Positions 23,135-36,501 of a stretch of 64,000 nucleotides of DNA are shown here, piece by piece (positions within the stretch are counted from its first letter, which is position 1; the number at the start of each line of letters is the position of its first letter). Source of the stretch: Rhizopus sp. PT2906 (Eukaryota > Mucoromycota > Mucoromycetes > Mucorales > Rhizopodaceae); assembly GCA_025529335.1 (NCBI GenBank), contig JAMYHX010000017.1, positions 156,504 to 220,503 on the forward strand, read 5' to 3'. The notes beneath the pieces were generated by a model. That model saw only the letters and a list, made by a program, of their open reading frames with translations. It did no database searches and had not been told where the DNA came from. A program made the position numbers and the translations under genes.

Positions 23135-26100
23135 GGTGATTAGATATGAATAAACATGGCTAAAATTTCCTTTACCTTTGTCCAAATAGCATTAATCACT
23201 CTATTGCTATTGTTGGTCAATTTCCAGTAACAGGAATACTTTATAAATGTATTGATGATATAAGGATGCAATGAATGGTCGTTTGTCTTTTGAAGAACCC
23301 ATATAGCTGTTTCTATGATGCTCAAATAGTCCTTTGCGCATTCCATAATATAAATAATAGTGACTAGCTGACGAGAATTAAGCAAGGAAGAGCCAGGGGT
23401 CGTCATTACTCTCCAGTTATCCTCACCAATCCTACAACAAAGCCAACAGTTAAAGGTAGTACTGGTGTAAATATTTTTTTGCTTACTGTATGCTTTTGAC
23501 AACAAATCTCTTTACTTCATTAAGTAGCCAGTTACTTGTGAATTCTAGTACTACAAACCGTGTTGTAGATTCCATCATGTCCACAAATTTTTGCCTCAGT
23601 TCTTGGGAGAATGCTAAATTGTACGAATCAAAGGTATCTGTTGACAAAGGCTGTGTCATATCTTGTGCATCAGCACCAAAGAGGCAGTCTGTATCGTGAT
23701 GATCAAATCCCATCACAGCAAGCCTTGCAAGGTGCTTTAGGTTATTGAGGCTTTCATTTTCTATTTCCTTATCGCTATCTTGACGAGATCCATAAAGTGC
23801 AACCCGTCTTTGGTTTTTTAAATAAGCAGGAGTAGGTATGATTAACGGAAATGATGCTAGATAGTGAAGGCGTCGTTGAATATGGTACCCATGTCGTCTT
23901 TTTGGTTCTAGATCGCCTCTTGCAATTAATCTTAATAGATACTTTTGATATGAAAATAAGCTCAGCCTTATTAAAACATCAAATAAATAAATGATGTGCT
24001 GGTTTGTTGTATTGGTATCTTAAGAAAAGTATATATGAGTATTTAGAAATAAATGAAGTTGTTTACTTTACCTTCGCTTGTATATTCCATATCAACCTCT
24101 TCATTATCTTCACTCATGTTTTCAGAGTACGTCTCACCGTCCAAGAATCGCATGAGTGTCTCTTGTAGAAGCGTTTTGATTTCTGTCGTATTATTGTCTT
24201 CTTTCCATGATAACAAAATAGATGCAATAAGGTATGCTTTCCAATCACTATACCTAGTTTCATTGATAGCCCATCTACACATTGAATGTATGATCTTAAC
24301 AACACTCTCAGGTTCCGATGGACTGCTTGATCTAAATATGGCTTTTGCAGCCCATTTTGCTGAACGGCCACGTGCATCCACCCATATATCTCCTTTTATC
24401 TGTAATCCTGCGATACTATCGACATTTTTACCGATGCTGTCAAGAATATGCACTATTCGTTCTTCATTGCCATCATCATGAATATGCACAGGTGATGATT
24501 GACTTTGTAATTTTATGTTCTTATCTACTTTCATCTCATTGTTTTCTATATTTCCACAAAACATTTCATTACGTGCCTTAACCATTGTCCAGTACTCATT
24601 CATCATACGACGCACATCTGGTGAACTCTTCATAACTCCTGTGTTGATGTCTTCACCAATAATCATGTTTAGCAAATGGTGATACTGATGATACAGTTTA
24701 GGTATCACAAACATATCAGGGGCAGAAAGAAAAAGTGACTTTGCATGAAATAAGTGCCAAATCTTGATGCATGTATATTATTTACCTGTAATAATGTCTC
24801 TATATCCCTTTGAAGCCCGCAATGCACTCTTTGTTCTGCTTCATCTGATGATCCTTGGTTTATACATTGTATGAGCTAATAGAATGATTTTTAATAAGGA
24901 TGATCTTGAATAATGTGTGTATGTGCGTATCTTACAGCATTATAATATCTAATCAGTGTCTCTATCAGCAGTTTTGTAAGGGTTCGATTCCGCTTATATT
25001 CATTTACATAGTCTTGTACAAGTCCCGTCAGTATCACCCACATGATTTCAAAAGATGAGCTAGCAGCTAGTGTATCAAGCGACCATTTCAAAAACGTTCG
25101 CTGATCTAAGAGTCCTTCATAGTATTGCCAATGAGTCAATTTGACGCTGTATGTCCATTTCTGCTCAAACTTTGATCTGCTTTCAGCCGATAGCCATGGT
25201 TTAGATGGGTTGTCATGGTGACTGTAATTTTTATATCCGCGATTGGATGCTCCACTTGTTGCATGTGGGCTAGCTGCACTGTTTGCATTTCCATAATGTG
25301 AGGGCATTAGTTCGCCCAGCTGCTTCTTTAAATAGCTTGTCACAGTCATTGTCCACTGTATTGTCTGTGGACCCATAGATGCTGCTGCATTACTTGCATT
25401 TCTTTGACTCTAAAATGAATAAGCAGGTGAGCACATATGCTGAAAAATATGTGGTTTTATTTACCATTTCCGAAAGACCAACAATTTTGATATACCATGT
25501 TGCCCTTAGAAAAGGCACTTGTTTGATAGCCAGTGTTTCCAACAGCTTCTCACCTTTAAATCCATGAGGCACGTTTCGAGCAAGCTTTCGTAACGGAATT
25601 ACTCCGGATGCTAGCTCATGCATCCATTGCTCTCTTTTAGCGTCTATCAAGGTTGTTCTCATAGGAGGCTTGAAAGAAGATGACCTAGGAGATGATCAGC
25701 GAAAATGATAATCTAAAAATTATAATGTATAGTTACCCAGTGATGTAGCTGGCTCGATGTTGTCTGTGCAATACGTCAACTATAAAATCACTAAGATCGC
25801 TTAATGCACGTTGATCTTCTTGAAGTCTTCCACAAATGATATCATGAGCTGAACTATTCTCGCTCTAGAGTAAAAAAAATGCATTAAGCGATTAAGTTTT
25901 GTTGATTGTCTAGCGTAAACTTACTGAAACGATTGGCTTGTCGATAAATCCTTGACGGATGTTAGATTCGGTTAAAATGTCCTCTTCTTGTCCAGGACGC
26001 TGAGGGAATATGTCTGGATAGCCGAGGGAAGGCATTGTTTTGCTCAAAGGAAGTTTTCGTGGCGGAGGCTGCATTGTATATTTCTTTAATGGTATACTTT

Positions 26101-26391
26101 GAGCATTCCTTTGGACATTAGGTGAATGATAGCCTGGTGAGGATGAACTGGAGTATGGTGAAGGCATCGAAGGACTATTGCCGTACTGATATTGCTGACT
26201 AGAGTACGGAGTGCTGCTATTCTGTGAAGGAAACGGAATATTGAGATTATTATTGTTTCCAGCTACATTGGGATAAGGCTGATTTGAAGAAGCATAGCGT
26301 GCATATTGTGCTGCTTAAATCAAAGAGTTTAGCTCATTGAAAATTTAAATTTCTTCACTTTTTATCAATTACATTGATGTCTACCCGTCAT
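20318..26391 (-). CDS. MED12: Mediator complex subunit 12 (MED12/SRB8), CDK8 kinase module
   Basis: Part of the dissociable kinase module of Mediator in the nucleus; it activates CDK8-cyclin C. The N-terminal exon has the family signature YPDIFPQRPGQEEDILTESN followed by GFIDKPIVS. The next exons carry HRQHRASYITG, FKPPMRTTLIDAKREQW, PLRKLARNVPHGFKG and RATWYIK, then the LCEWAV region (WTYSVKLTHWQYYEGLLDQR; ALYGSRQDSDKE). Large exons lie at 24043-24714, about 23500-24000 and about 21280-23082; the C-terminus ends NFTEERTSK at 20318. The first coding exon is probably seven bases: an ATG at 26391, then a GTAGAC donor, spliced to AAQYARYASSNQPYPN at about 26320. One acceptor is preceded by a run of 49 T (23084-23132 on the plus strand). 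Length, roughly 1600-1750 residues, fits fungal MED12. The exon chain stayed open wherever I checked, although small 3' exons near 20690-21200 are approximate. Confidence 0.92.
23084..23132 (+). repeat. homopolymer of 49 A (T tract of a MED12 3' splice site)
   Basis: An uninterrupted A run on the plus strand. On the coding strand it is a T run directly before GCAG and the exon starting HVSLSSKGEK. It probably varies in length between isolates. Confidence 0.9.
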
Positions 26392-26893
26392 CCTTTAAGG
26401 CCTATCTTATCCTTGCTTTTGTATGTGTGTCTTTTTATAGGCTAGGTTAGAGCAGTAGAAAGAGGGATAGCTGAATTGTCGGCATCATCTTTAATTTCCT
26501 GGTTGTGACTTTTCAGCAACAAGCAGACACACACCTAGAGGACTGATTATGTAAGATTCTGATCCACGTATCAGAACGTCATTTCTTTATATATAATCTT
26601 ATTTTGATCCTCTATTTTAATAGCTGTATGATTCACGATGAATCCTTTTGAGACCTGCGCTTTCGTTTACAAGATTCTTGTTCGGACTGTGCGTGTGTAG
26701 TACAGTACCTGAATATGTTGTGGCAAAGCCTTGGGCCCATCCATTCACATGAGGTTCACTATGATACTATAGTCACTAAGCATCAAACAACACCAAAACA
26801 TACAGAAAAAAAAATAGAGAAACCATCTTATAATGTTCCCATAGGAAGCTGTAACAAAGTTTATAGTTTATTTTTTATATGTGCGATGTTTAT
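26392..26893. other. intergenic between MED12 start and Ies4/C2H2 gene end
   Basis: Probably the MED12 promoter and 5' UTR. No ORF is supported. Confidence 0.45.
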
Positions 26894-27949
26894 TTAAACC
26901 TCAACGTTGTCATCTGTTGCTCTAGTGGTTGGAGTGGATACATCCTCATCTTCATCGTCTTCTTTTCTATTATCTGTTCCATTTACCATTGAATCTGTTG
27001 GTGTATCAGGCGTTGTCGCTGCTGCTGCTGCTGCTGCTGCCAGTTTGGCCTTTCTAGCTGCACGGAAATGTACCATCTTGCGGTGCTTTGTCAATTGTCC
27101 TGATGTCACAAAACTCTTATGACAGCCATCTATGCCACAGACCAGTTTCTTGGTTCCATGCATATTTGTCTCATGCGTCTGAAGTTGATCATAAGAAGTG
27201 AATGCCTTTGAACATCCTGGCTGTGTACATAAAAATGGGCGAAAATCTTTTTCTGCTGCTGTTGACGAGAAGAGTTGATCTATCTCAGCTGCGGTAATAG
27301 GTTCTGTTGTTGTTTCATTAAGGTTCATTTTCTCGTCTATTCGATCTTGTTAATCTAGTTACCTGGCTATTTAATATCTGATGATTGTACCTGTGCTCCA
27401 ATTAGGAACTTCAACCAAGCCGCCACCTAGTGTATAAAACGCTAGTGGTTTGCATGTCCATTTTCTGACTTTGATATCCTTATGCTTCAAGAGTTCCTTC
27501 TTTGTGATCGTTGTACTAGCACTGGCACCGCCTTGCATGCCTCCTCCTGCCCCTCTTCGACCTGTGGTAGAGGCTAATATGCTGTTAGCAAGATGTTTAT
27601 ATAAAGCAAAAAAGTAAGCCACCGGCACATACCTTCGTCCGCTGCTACACTTGTTGAATCGTCATCTGCTATTAGTGGTCTATGTATATAGAATGTAGTG
27701 TTAGTGTTTTAATCAAGGTCGATCTATAGTTATTTACGTGTCTGGTAGAGGTGTTCCCTCTGTAGTTTTAGATCTTCGATTGCGACTGCTTCCACTACCT
27801 GCTTTAGCTCTTTTACGAGGACTTTCGACTGATGGTGTGTCCTCATCCCTTGTAGGTGTCTTGACTACTAATGCAGGTGAAGCAGGTTGTGAATCTGTTT
27901 GTTTTGGTCCTGATAATCGAAGCTTTATTTTTAGTGATGGAGAAGCCAT
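26894..27949 (-). CDS. INO80-type subunit with Ies4-like domain and C2H2 zinc fingers
   Basis: Four exons are joined in frame: 27737-27949, about 27634-27680, about 27400-27570, and about 26894-27327. The N-terminus (MASPSLKIKLRLSGPK) and the segment HKDIKVRKWTCKPLAFYTLG, ending VEVPNWS, resemble the Ies4 subunit of the INO80 chromatin remodeller. Splicing of NWST to DEKMNLNE (an ACAG donor to a GAATAG acceptor) attaches two C2H2 fingers: FLCTQPGCSKAFTSYDQLQT with a His-X4-His end, then LVCGIDGCHKSFVTSGQLTK with HRKMVH. An Ala run and an acidic tail follow. The fingers recall Iec1 of fission yeast INO80. The assignment is from motif memory; a different chromatin factor is possible. The last exon could be a separate gene if the splice is wrong, but frame continuity supports one protein of about 310 aa. 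Confidence 0.65.
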
Positions 27950-28115
27950 GGTAGTGATTTATCTTTTGTTTGAAGAGGCAAAAAAGGATAAAGCATTTGA
28001 AAATCCGATGGATGCGGTTGTTGGCGATCATAGCCCACAAAATTTAGTAGTCAAGATGTATAAAAAAACAAAGGAAATAAAGTTTAAATACAAATACTTT
28101 ATTGTACATAAATAA

Positions 28116-31100
28116 TTACAATGTTGCCAAACACCAGTCGATCACATCCTCTAAAGCCAAAAGCTGTTGTTCTTTGGCAACCGTCTTGAAAATTCTAATC
28201 TTTTTTTCCAATTCTGATCTGCTTTGAGTAAGAGCATATTCACTTCCACATCTGCTGCATTGTCTTGCGAGATTTTCAGCTTTTACAGTATGACATCGAT
28301 TACATGACAGATCTTGTAGTTGATATGATGCTAACCACTTTTGTACTTGAATAATCATTCGTTCCTCGATCAAGTGCTTGTCATATTCCGATTTACATCC
28401 CTTGCACTTCCACGCGCGAACCTTCCCACCCTGAGGCATCAACTCTGGATCTCGACAGAAATCCAAATCGGTTGTATAATTACAATAGGTACAAATAACC
28501 TCTGTCAACTTGTAAAATTCACTTGGACGCGTAAATTGTACTTGTAGAGCAAAGTCACTGATACTCGAAACAGCAGACAGTGCATCACGCTTAAGCAACA
28601 GGACTGGCTCTTCAATTCTGTTATCCAAGGACAAGACTCCAGTGATGAGTTTAATGAACTCGAGCGCAGGATTATTGCTGTCAGTCGGATGATTGGCAGC
28701 AAATTTGGAGATCCATCGCACGATCTTTCGTGACAAATCACCTTCAACATACCTCTGCAAGTTCTTTGCTCTATCATCATTGGCAGGTTCATCTGTTTCT
28801 TCTTCCTGTATCGTAATCTCTCGAGGGAACTGAGTTTTAGAACGTGTGAGCATATAGATATATAACGAGGTGTAATGGCCAAACTTTTCTCTTGCTCCGT
28901 TCGGTAGATGTTCTTCGATATTCCATTGCTTTGTGATAGCGGGCACATCATTCATGTAATTACCGACCAAGACACCTGCAAAATTACGTTCGTCCATCCA
29001 AAGGAGTACATCCCAAAATGCTTGCTTTTTCAGCTCAAGTATCTCAAAGACCTGTTTTCCTTCAATTGTCCTGTGCAAATATTCAAAAAAGGCAGCCGCA
29101 CTTTCTTCGGTTTCCTTTGTCGTCGTCAGCAGGATACGATGAAAGTTTGCAAAAACGATTTTGGCACCCAAGCGCTTTAGTTCAGCAATGAGTTGCATAA
29201 ATACCTTCTTCATCAAACTGTGTACTAGACCATAAAGAGAGGGATCATGCATACAAGAATTTGGACTCAGGAGCCATCGATGAAGGGAATCAACCATATG
29301 TTCAGCAATACCGCTTCCATTAGATACATATGTATTGAACCAGATTTGCACTATAGCACGAAGCATGGAGAACGTTTTACTGGAAATCATACCCTCACCA
29401 AAGCTGGAGGAAGTGATGATTGCACCATTCGCATAGTCATCTAATGTATGCGACACATTATCAAAACTGGTATGCCCCGCAGTACCTTCCAGTTCGTTGA
29501 TAGAAGGGGCAATCATGAGTGTATTCAAACATAGCTTAGACAGATCAAGATCCACACATACTGTCTCGTACGTTCCTGGAAAATTGAGTTCGGGATTGAT
29601 CACTTCGCTCGTGATTGATATATTTTCGTCTTCTTCACGACCACCCAAATCAGGCATTTTAGCAGTGGACCACCAGATGATCATATCGCTTTGTATCAAA
29701 GTCCTTGCAAACATAATATCGGCCATGAATGTATAAGGATCTTCGGGTATATTACAAAACGGTACATTGGCGTAGCGTGCTTGACAAAGTCTTTCGTTTA
29801 CCCATGTACCAAGTTCCATGTAATATTTGAATACACGCTTCAGCATCGGCTGTAGCCAGTTCAATGCGTCAAACTTGCTGTCTTGTTGAAGTGCTGGAAT
29901 TCTGACGTATGGAAACTCTGTAATTAAGCGTGCATGCTGAATAAGATGAGCAGATGATCTTGGTGAATTGATCGCTATAACCGTCTTTCCCTTCTTTGTA
30001 TTTTGATAATTTGATAAAGCCTTGTTGATCGCGTTTAGTGCATGTTTTTCGCTTGAATGATAACTCGTTTCGAATTCCATGGTCTCAGGTACAGTAATAG
30101 TATCATCGATATTTCCCTTTTCGAGCATAGCTTCGTATCTTTCTCTATATATACGGGCTACGTTTGGCATTTGATGATTGTTCTTGTTCAAACCAACCAC
30201 AAAGATCTGAGAAACAGCCAGTGTGGAGCCAATGAGCGCAAAAAAGTGACGACTGTCTGAATGACCATGGAAGAGATACAGAAAGTGGAACGCTTTAGGA
30301 TCACTCATGTAGCTCTTTGTAAGGTCTGTTCTCTCTTTTAGTTCAAGTAAATTGAATTGGTCATCCATTCGACGACTGGCGGTATCACTTGTTTTGTTAT
30401 ACTGACATATCGAACCCAGCTGTAAGACTGCACGAACGATCAGTGGCACCTGTGTTTCATATACAGCATCAGTAGAAGGGTGATTAAATATATTGGAGAA
30501 CTTGTTCACTTCAGCCTGATATATATTTTCAGGCATTGTCACTTGGAAAAGATTCAGGCTTGGATGTGATCTAGGCAATGTACGAGAACTTTTGACCAAT
30601 TCACATGCAGGATTCTGTTCTTTAACAACTTCGGGATTGCTTTCTTTGCAGTTCAAATAGAATGTACGTGGAATAGTCAACCGGATATTGTACAGTTGGC
30701 CCTGCACCATCACCCACATTTTAAATTCACCAGGTATGTCTGTTTCTGCGATCTGAATGATCTCCCATAAGCTTGTAACGAGCGAGCCTGTCTGTCTTCT
30801 AAAATAGCCACCGACGCCATCCATGACTTGTTTTGTTGAAAGCGCACTGCCTAAATGCTCTCTGCGATACGCTCGAATCATTCTCTGTCGCTTCCATTTT
30901 CTTTTCTGGAATTCAAGCCATGCAGCATAGTCTTCCTCCCAGTTGGGCATGTTTTCAGGACGGTCTTCTTCTGGCAATGGCGCGTTTATATCAAATCCAT
31001 CGCTTTCGTCATTTTGTCGTTTGCGTTTCCTTGTCACCTTGGCTATTTTAGGAAGAAGACCGTTGGCTTCAGTATGAGAGACATTCAATTCTTCAATGTC

Positions 31101-34100
31101 ATCAACCTCCATATTGTCCTCTAATAATGGCTTATTGGTGCGGCTGAATATATCCGTGATCTTGTGTTGTCTGTACTTATCGTTTCTTGCCGCAACACGC
31201 TTGAACAGCCAATCAGGATGACGAACACGAGGAACAGGATTATGAACCTTTTGCATTGCCGCAGGAATAGTAATTAACTTTTGGATAACAGAGCCGAAAC
31301 GGTCAAGGTAATAATCCCAGTCGAGAACGTCACGGATCTCAAAAGAGTCCAGCGAATTGTCACCGAGCCATTTACGGAGGTAATGTTTTTTGACGTTTTC
31401 TTCGGATTGAAAGATGGCAACAGGAACAGCACGTTCAGAGACTGGCAATCCATAAGGACGAGCAGAAATAATAAAATTACAAGCCAAACCCTTGTCTTTT
31501 ACCATTTGGTCGCCTAAAAACTCTGCGAGACGCTTAGCTGTACTGATTGATGTAGACTTTTGACCGTCATATTGCGCAAGTGTCTTGGACATGTTTCTAT
31601 TTTCCGCAATAAGCTCAAACAGCTCTTCATCCGTAATATCAGCCGCCTTGCTGTAAAGTACATCTAACCATCTGTTGGCAACCTTTGCAACTGCAGCATA
31701 ACACTCTTCAAGTGTATTTCCTTCCAAGAACACTTTGAAAATCTCTGTTTGAAAGATTTTGATAAGCTTCAATTCACCACGACGCTTTACTTCAAAGCCT
31801 TTAAGTTCAGCAAGTGATCCATCCATGTTAAACACAGCATATCGTTTCTTCAAAAGTTTGTCTTCCTCAGTAGATGAAGGTAAAACCATGGCTCGATAAG
31901 GTCCATCAATTTCAAAAAAGATACTGTTTTCTTCACTCACAGAGTATTCATATGTCTTTGGATTAACCAGATGTTGATACTGTTTGTTGGTAAACTGTGC
32001 ATGCACCAAATGATTCAACATAGTACATGGATAGTAGATACGAAGTGATTTACCGTTTTTTAAAGTAAACGAAAACGTTTCTGGAAATGTCTTTGGTAGA
32101 ATGCACCAAATACCATCTGTATCGAGTTCCAATGGTCTACCGATGCGTTCAACAAGCTGACGAGCCATTTGGATGATATTTGAACCAGTTAAACAGACAA
32201 TACCAGCCATTTCTAATGAATGCCAACGAGCAGCAGGTCTCATCACATAACCATAAAAGGAGTTCAAGATACACTTGTGAGCCAACTGAAGTGAATCATA
32301 TAATACAATCATATTCTTTGCCTCTCCAATCTTGGTTGCAGATCCATCTTTGACAGCTTCATCCAGCTTTCCTTTCCAGGTTTTATGTAACCCCTTATAT
32401 TCATAACGACGATCACGAAATGCACGAACAGTCTCGATATAGAACGGGTTTTCACGTTGACAAATGATGGATTCCCTTTCAATCGTCTTTGTTTCCTTAA
32501 CTCTATTGTAAACCTTTCTAGAGTAATCCTTCAAACGAGCTCGCAATAACGTGGATTTTTCGGTATCACTAAGGGCATGCCATGGACGTGGTGGTTGATC
32601 TGGATATTTAGCAGGGAAGGTCTCTTGAGAAAGTTGATTTTCGATCATTTTATATTCATTGCGCTTTGCTGGTGTAAATTCCCCACGCCAGAGCCACTTC
32701 ATTCGACGGTCGCAGTTCTTGTCTGGTTTGTTAAAATCACAAGTTGCACACATGGAATCATCAATCATAGCATCAGGTTGAAGACGGTTAGTCAAGATGA
32801 TATTGGGATACATGGCTGCAACATCCAAGTGATAGATCAAGGGTGCTTCCTGACGAATAGGTCGAGCCTTGAGGTCCTCAAGCTTTTCAATGATGGCTTG
32901 TTTTACTTCATCATAATTTGTAATGTCTTCGAGCTTTTTCTTTTCTTCAACTGTAATGGTGAACTTTAAAGCGTCGTCCAATTGATCAATTAGCTATAGA
33001 AATGTAATCAATAAAGTGTACATATATCGAAATGTTAAGTATCTACCTCTTGTGCTGCAGATGGATCAACCTTAAAATCAGCGTTTATATCACTTCGAAA
33101 CACGCCTGCCTCTAAAGCTTCGACATGGCCACCGACATAAGTCTCACTTTCTAACAGGTGTCCATCATAGAATGAGATTGGATCGTCCACATGCTTATTG
33201 GGTATGATAACATTAGCCCTGTATGCTTCAACCTAGAACAAAGTTATTAAAGCATATCAAGATATAATACACTAACTTACCATGAGCAACTGTTCACAAA
33301 GGGTTCCTGTGCCTTTTCTTAGCACTTCATCAGGTATTAATGGAATGATATTACATAATGAGAAAATGAAGGGGTGCACATATTTCATGTAGAGGTAATA
33401 GGTTGCAACAGCATCTGATACTGAATATTGAGCCAACACTTGAGGCTGCTCACTAGCAAATCGAGTCATATCTTCAGGGTCCAATTCAAGTGGATTATAG
33501 CCCAACTTGATAGTCGTCACTGCCTTTAAACCTTGACTTCCGTTGGGCAAATAAGAATCACGCTGTACCCATCTGAATGCGTCCATATGAGATGCATGTT
33601 TACACTTATACTCGTCTTCGTCGTCCTTATAAACCCCAATTTCATGATACATATTTATTCCATGTGCCTTGGCTCTTCCTTCCACAAATGGCCAATCGAA
33701 AAAGTCACCGTTATATGTTACGTAGATTGTTGGTTTAGCTTCTTGTATGTGTTCGAAAAATCGTCTCAAGACTGCTTCTTCATTTGCTTCGTTGAAGATG
33801 GTGAATGGTCCTTCGAATTCAGGCTTTGGTGTATATTCAAAATCCTCAATATCTTGGCTGACAATTTCTCTGTTTGTGATCAAATAACCCTAGTAGATCA
33901 TATAAGTTAGTTCTTTGGGGTAATATAAATTCATCTCCTTACTCTTCCGTCAATCATGTAAGAAATCATCATGATTTGATCGATATTGGCATCGGGAAAC
34001 TTAAGGGGAAGCTTTGTTGTTTCAATATCGAATGCTAGAATAATGGGTTCTGGACGATGAACTAAATCTGTACGTCGTGTGAGAGTAATTGTGCCATCTT

Positions 34101-35153
34101 CTTGAGCTTTTACATCATACCAAAGACCAACACGGATATCTATTCAAATGTTACCATCATTTCAATATGAATTGTGTATAATACCTACCAAGGTCTATGG
34201 CTGTACGGATGTGAAAGGGGATATCATATTCACGAATATCAATCACGTTTTCTAAAACTTCATCTGGATTTCTTCTAGAAGACATTGCTGCTGAATAAAT
34301 ATCATCATATCTGATCTTGTTTGAAGCGCTTTATAGATATTAGTCAACTTGTTTAATTTTTCTTTCTTGCTCATACTTTATCATTTCTGCATAAGTATCA
34401 ACTGCATCTAATTTGGCTTTATTTTTCTGAACGGCTGGCAGTAACACTTTACGTACATTCATCAGATCCTTTATATTACGAAAACTGAGTTGTATAAAGG
34501 TACGGGTATGACCAACTAAATGGTTTGGCTATCGAATGTCTCAATAAGATAGTAAATACAATACCAATGACACACATACTTGTTTTAAATCTTCCTTCTT
34601 TACTCTTTTAAGCTTTTCGATCAGCCCTTCAAATCTCCTATGTAAATAATCTTCCACTTCACTTTCTGTTCCGGGCTAAAAGCAGAGTATTTTAGCAATT
34701 CTACATATAAATACATATATACAACATACCTTGCAGCCAATGTAAAAGTATGGATTATACACTTTAGTCGCCTTGAATGTTTCCCCATTGTCATTAATAA
34801 AATAAAACTCAACAGCTGATCTCCCACTTGGCCATTCAGAATCAGGAACTGTTGTCTATATAAAAAATATCAATACATGTTATATAACAACCTCATCACT
34901 TGTTTACTGTGTGCATATTCAAAAGCCAGCCTAAACGTTCAGGTCCTTCTTGATATCGCTCAAATCCAAACCTATATTCGATATCTTCCTGTATACGAGC
35001 ATCCTCAAAGCGTTGGTCGATATTTGAGGGTGTAGCTGTACTCTTTGAAGGAAGTCCATATTTGTTAAATGAAGTAGAAGCAAAGTTTTTTTTGAATCCC
35101 TTTTGACCATTGAATCGTGATGAACTTAAGCCAAATTCAGGTCTACTGGGCAT
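28116..35153 (-). CDS. POL2: DNA polymerase epsilon catalytic subunit (Pol2)
   Basis: Leading-strand replicative polymerase with proofreading. Exon 1 (34908-35153) starts MPSRPEFGLSSSRFNGQKGF. Exon 2 is 34730-34855 (SAVEFYFINDNGETFKATKV). Further exons near 34583-34675, 34188-34500, 33943-34139, 33281-33887 and 33049-33232 lead to the long last exon, 28116-32993. The exonuclease I box is FDIETTKLPLKFPDAN with the catalytic Asp and Glu near 34020. Polymerase motif A reads LDVAAMYPNIILTNRLQP near 32800, and motif C reads LELDTDGIWC near 32120. The inactive C-terminal polymerase half follows. The end carries two zinc sites, CTYCNYTT...WKCKGCKSEYD and CNRCHT...CSRCGSEY, and finishes EDVIDWCLATL. 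Total length is about 2200 residues, as in other eukaryotes. No break was seen in the exons inspected. Confidence 0.96.
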
Positions 35154-35429
35154 GCTATGTTATTAATTAGGATGTAGGAAATGAAAATGAAGGGGGCAGA
35201 AGAAGGAGAGTGAGAGAGTCAGGTCCACGAAGAAACGCGAAAAAACAGTTTTATTTTTCTGAATCCGAAACAGTCCTAGACGCGTCCCTATTGAATGCTG
35301 TTTGTCAAAAATATTTGAGCGCGATGGCGGTATCGTTTTCAAATGCCGCAGGTACAGCAATTTGTCTTCTAGTAAGTCGACATCATAGAACTATATTAAT
35401 AAATTGCACTAGTAAATATAATATATATA
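35154..35429. other. short spacer, POL2 upstream region
   Basis: The POL2 promoter should lie here. ACGCGT at 35280 matches the MCB element that drives S-phase genes in yeasts. This is a short match; its use in this fungus is inference. Confidence 0.4.
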
Positions 35430-35895
35430 CACGCCTTGGTTGATTTGTTAATAAATCAGCCAAAGATGGAGGTAAATTACGCCTATTAGCCATAAATATA
35501 AGCTATTAAAATAATCAACTCAGACCTTGTCCATAACAATTATAATTGACTTACCTCTTTAATCCTCATCATATTATTGGCTAAGTTGGACAGATGGTGA
35601 AAAGAAGCAACAAGATAGCTTTATCCACTTATTCAAATAAGCGAAGAGAGTTCACCAAGTCAAGAGCTCTAGAAGGTCTCTCTGACTTGCATGCAGTATT
35701 AATTAATCTCAATATATCCTTATCCATTTCAATATCAGCGCTGTCAAAGGTGTCTTGGTATTCATCCTGTTTGCCTGTAGCCTCTGCTTCATCTCGTTCA
35801 TGTAGATCTCGGTATAATGATGATAAATAAACCATTTCGATCTTTCCCAGTTTCAGATGCAGATTCAACAATAGGCGGTTACGATAATACTTCAT
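35430..35895 (-). pseudogene. CTF4: CTF4/WDHD1 C-terminal fragment, broken
   Basis: Ctf4 links the CMG helicase to DNA polymerase alpha. The minus strand reads KYYRNRLLLNLHLKLGKIEM, then DIEMDKDILRLINTACKSER and PSRALDLVNSLRLFE, matching the C-terminal SepB-type helical domain of Ctf4/WDHD1. Then a TAA follows. The next family-like segment, VASFHHLSNLANNMMRIKE, is in a different frame and ends at a good GTAAGT donor. After the intron comes MANRRNLPPSLADLLTNQP. So at least one stop and one frame change separate parts that should be contiguous. The N-terminal WD40 and beta-propeller parts are absent. The right 951-bp repeat begins about 600 bp upstream, so the fragment may record a rearrangement breakpoint. 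Confidence 0.7.
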
Positions 35896-36501
35896 TCGCA
35901 GAAAGACATTAGTTTACATCTTAACAAGCCAACTTGTCAATACTTTTTCTGATTTTTGCATAGATTTAGCATATGCTCATCCATCAAAAGCAGGAACACT
36001 GCTCTTTTTGTTCTGCTTTCTCTGGTGATGGAGCACAATCAAGATGCTATCAGAGTCATATATAGCAGCCTGTCCAGATTAGCTTGCTCTCTACTAATAA
36101 TGTATTTTGTCATGTATAATGATTATTAAAAAAGATAATTGATGTAGAGTATTTAGTGAGATACATGCGGTTATTATGCTAAATAAGGTATTTCTCTTAA
36201 GTACTATATCGTTATATCAAAAGGCCCATTGACTGTTCGTTTTGGCTTTATGCATGTAATAAATTTAATGACAAGCTTGGACCTGAAGAATAGATGAATG
36301 ATCTTTCCATAGCATTTCTTAATACTATTGTCTATTTTGATACTCATGCAGCACTTATTTAATAGATTGCAGTTAGTCATAGTTATCTTGCTTTTCTTTT
36401 CTTGATTTGATTGTTAGCTGCTTTACTTCCTTGATTTATCATTTATTATTCGATTTTTTAATAGACTATTTCCTCTATTGCACTTTATATAAATAAAAGT
36501 A
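35896..36501. other. AT-rich spacer before right inverted repeat
   Basis: No further CTF4 sequence or other gene was recognised. Confidence 0.45.

Noticed and set aside
24980..25000. tRNA-like T-arm sequence GGTTCGATTCC
   Set aside because: It lies inside a MED12 coding exon and no tRNA fold surrounds it.
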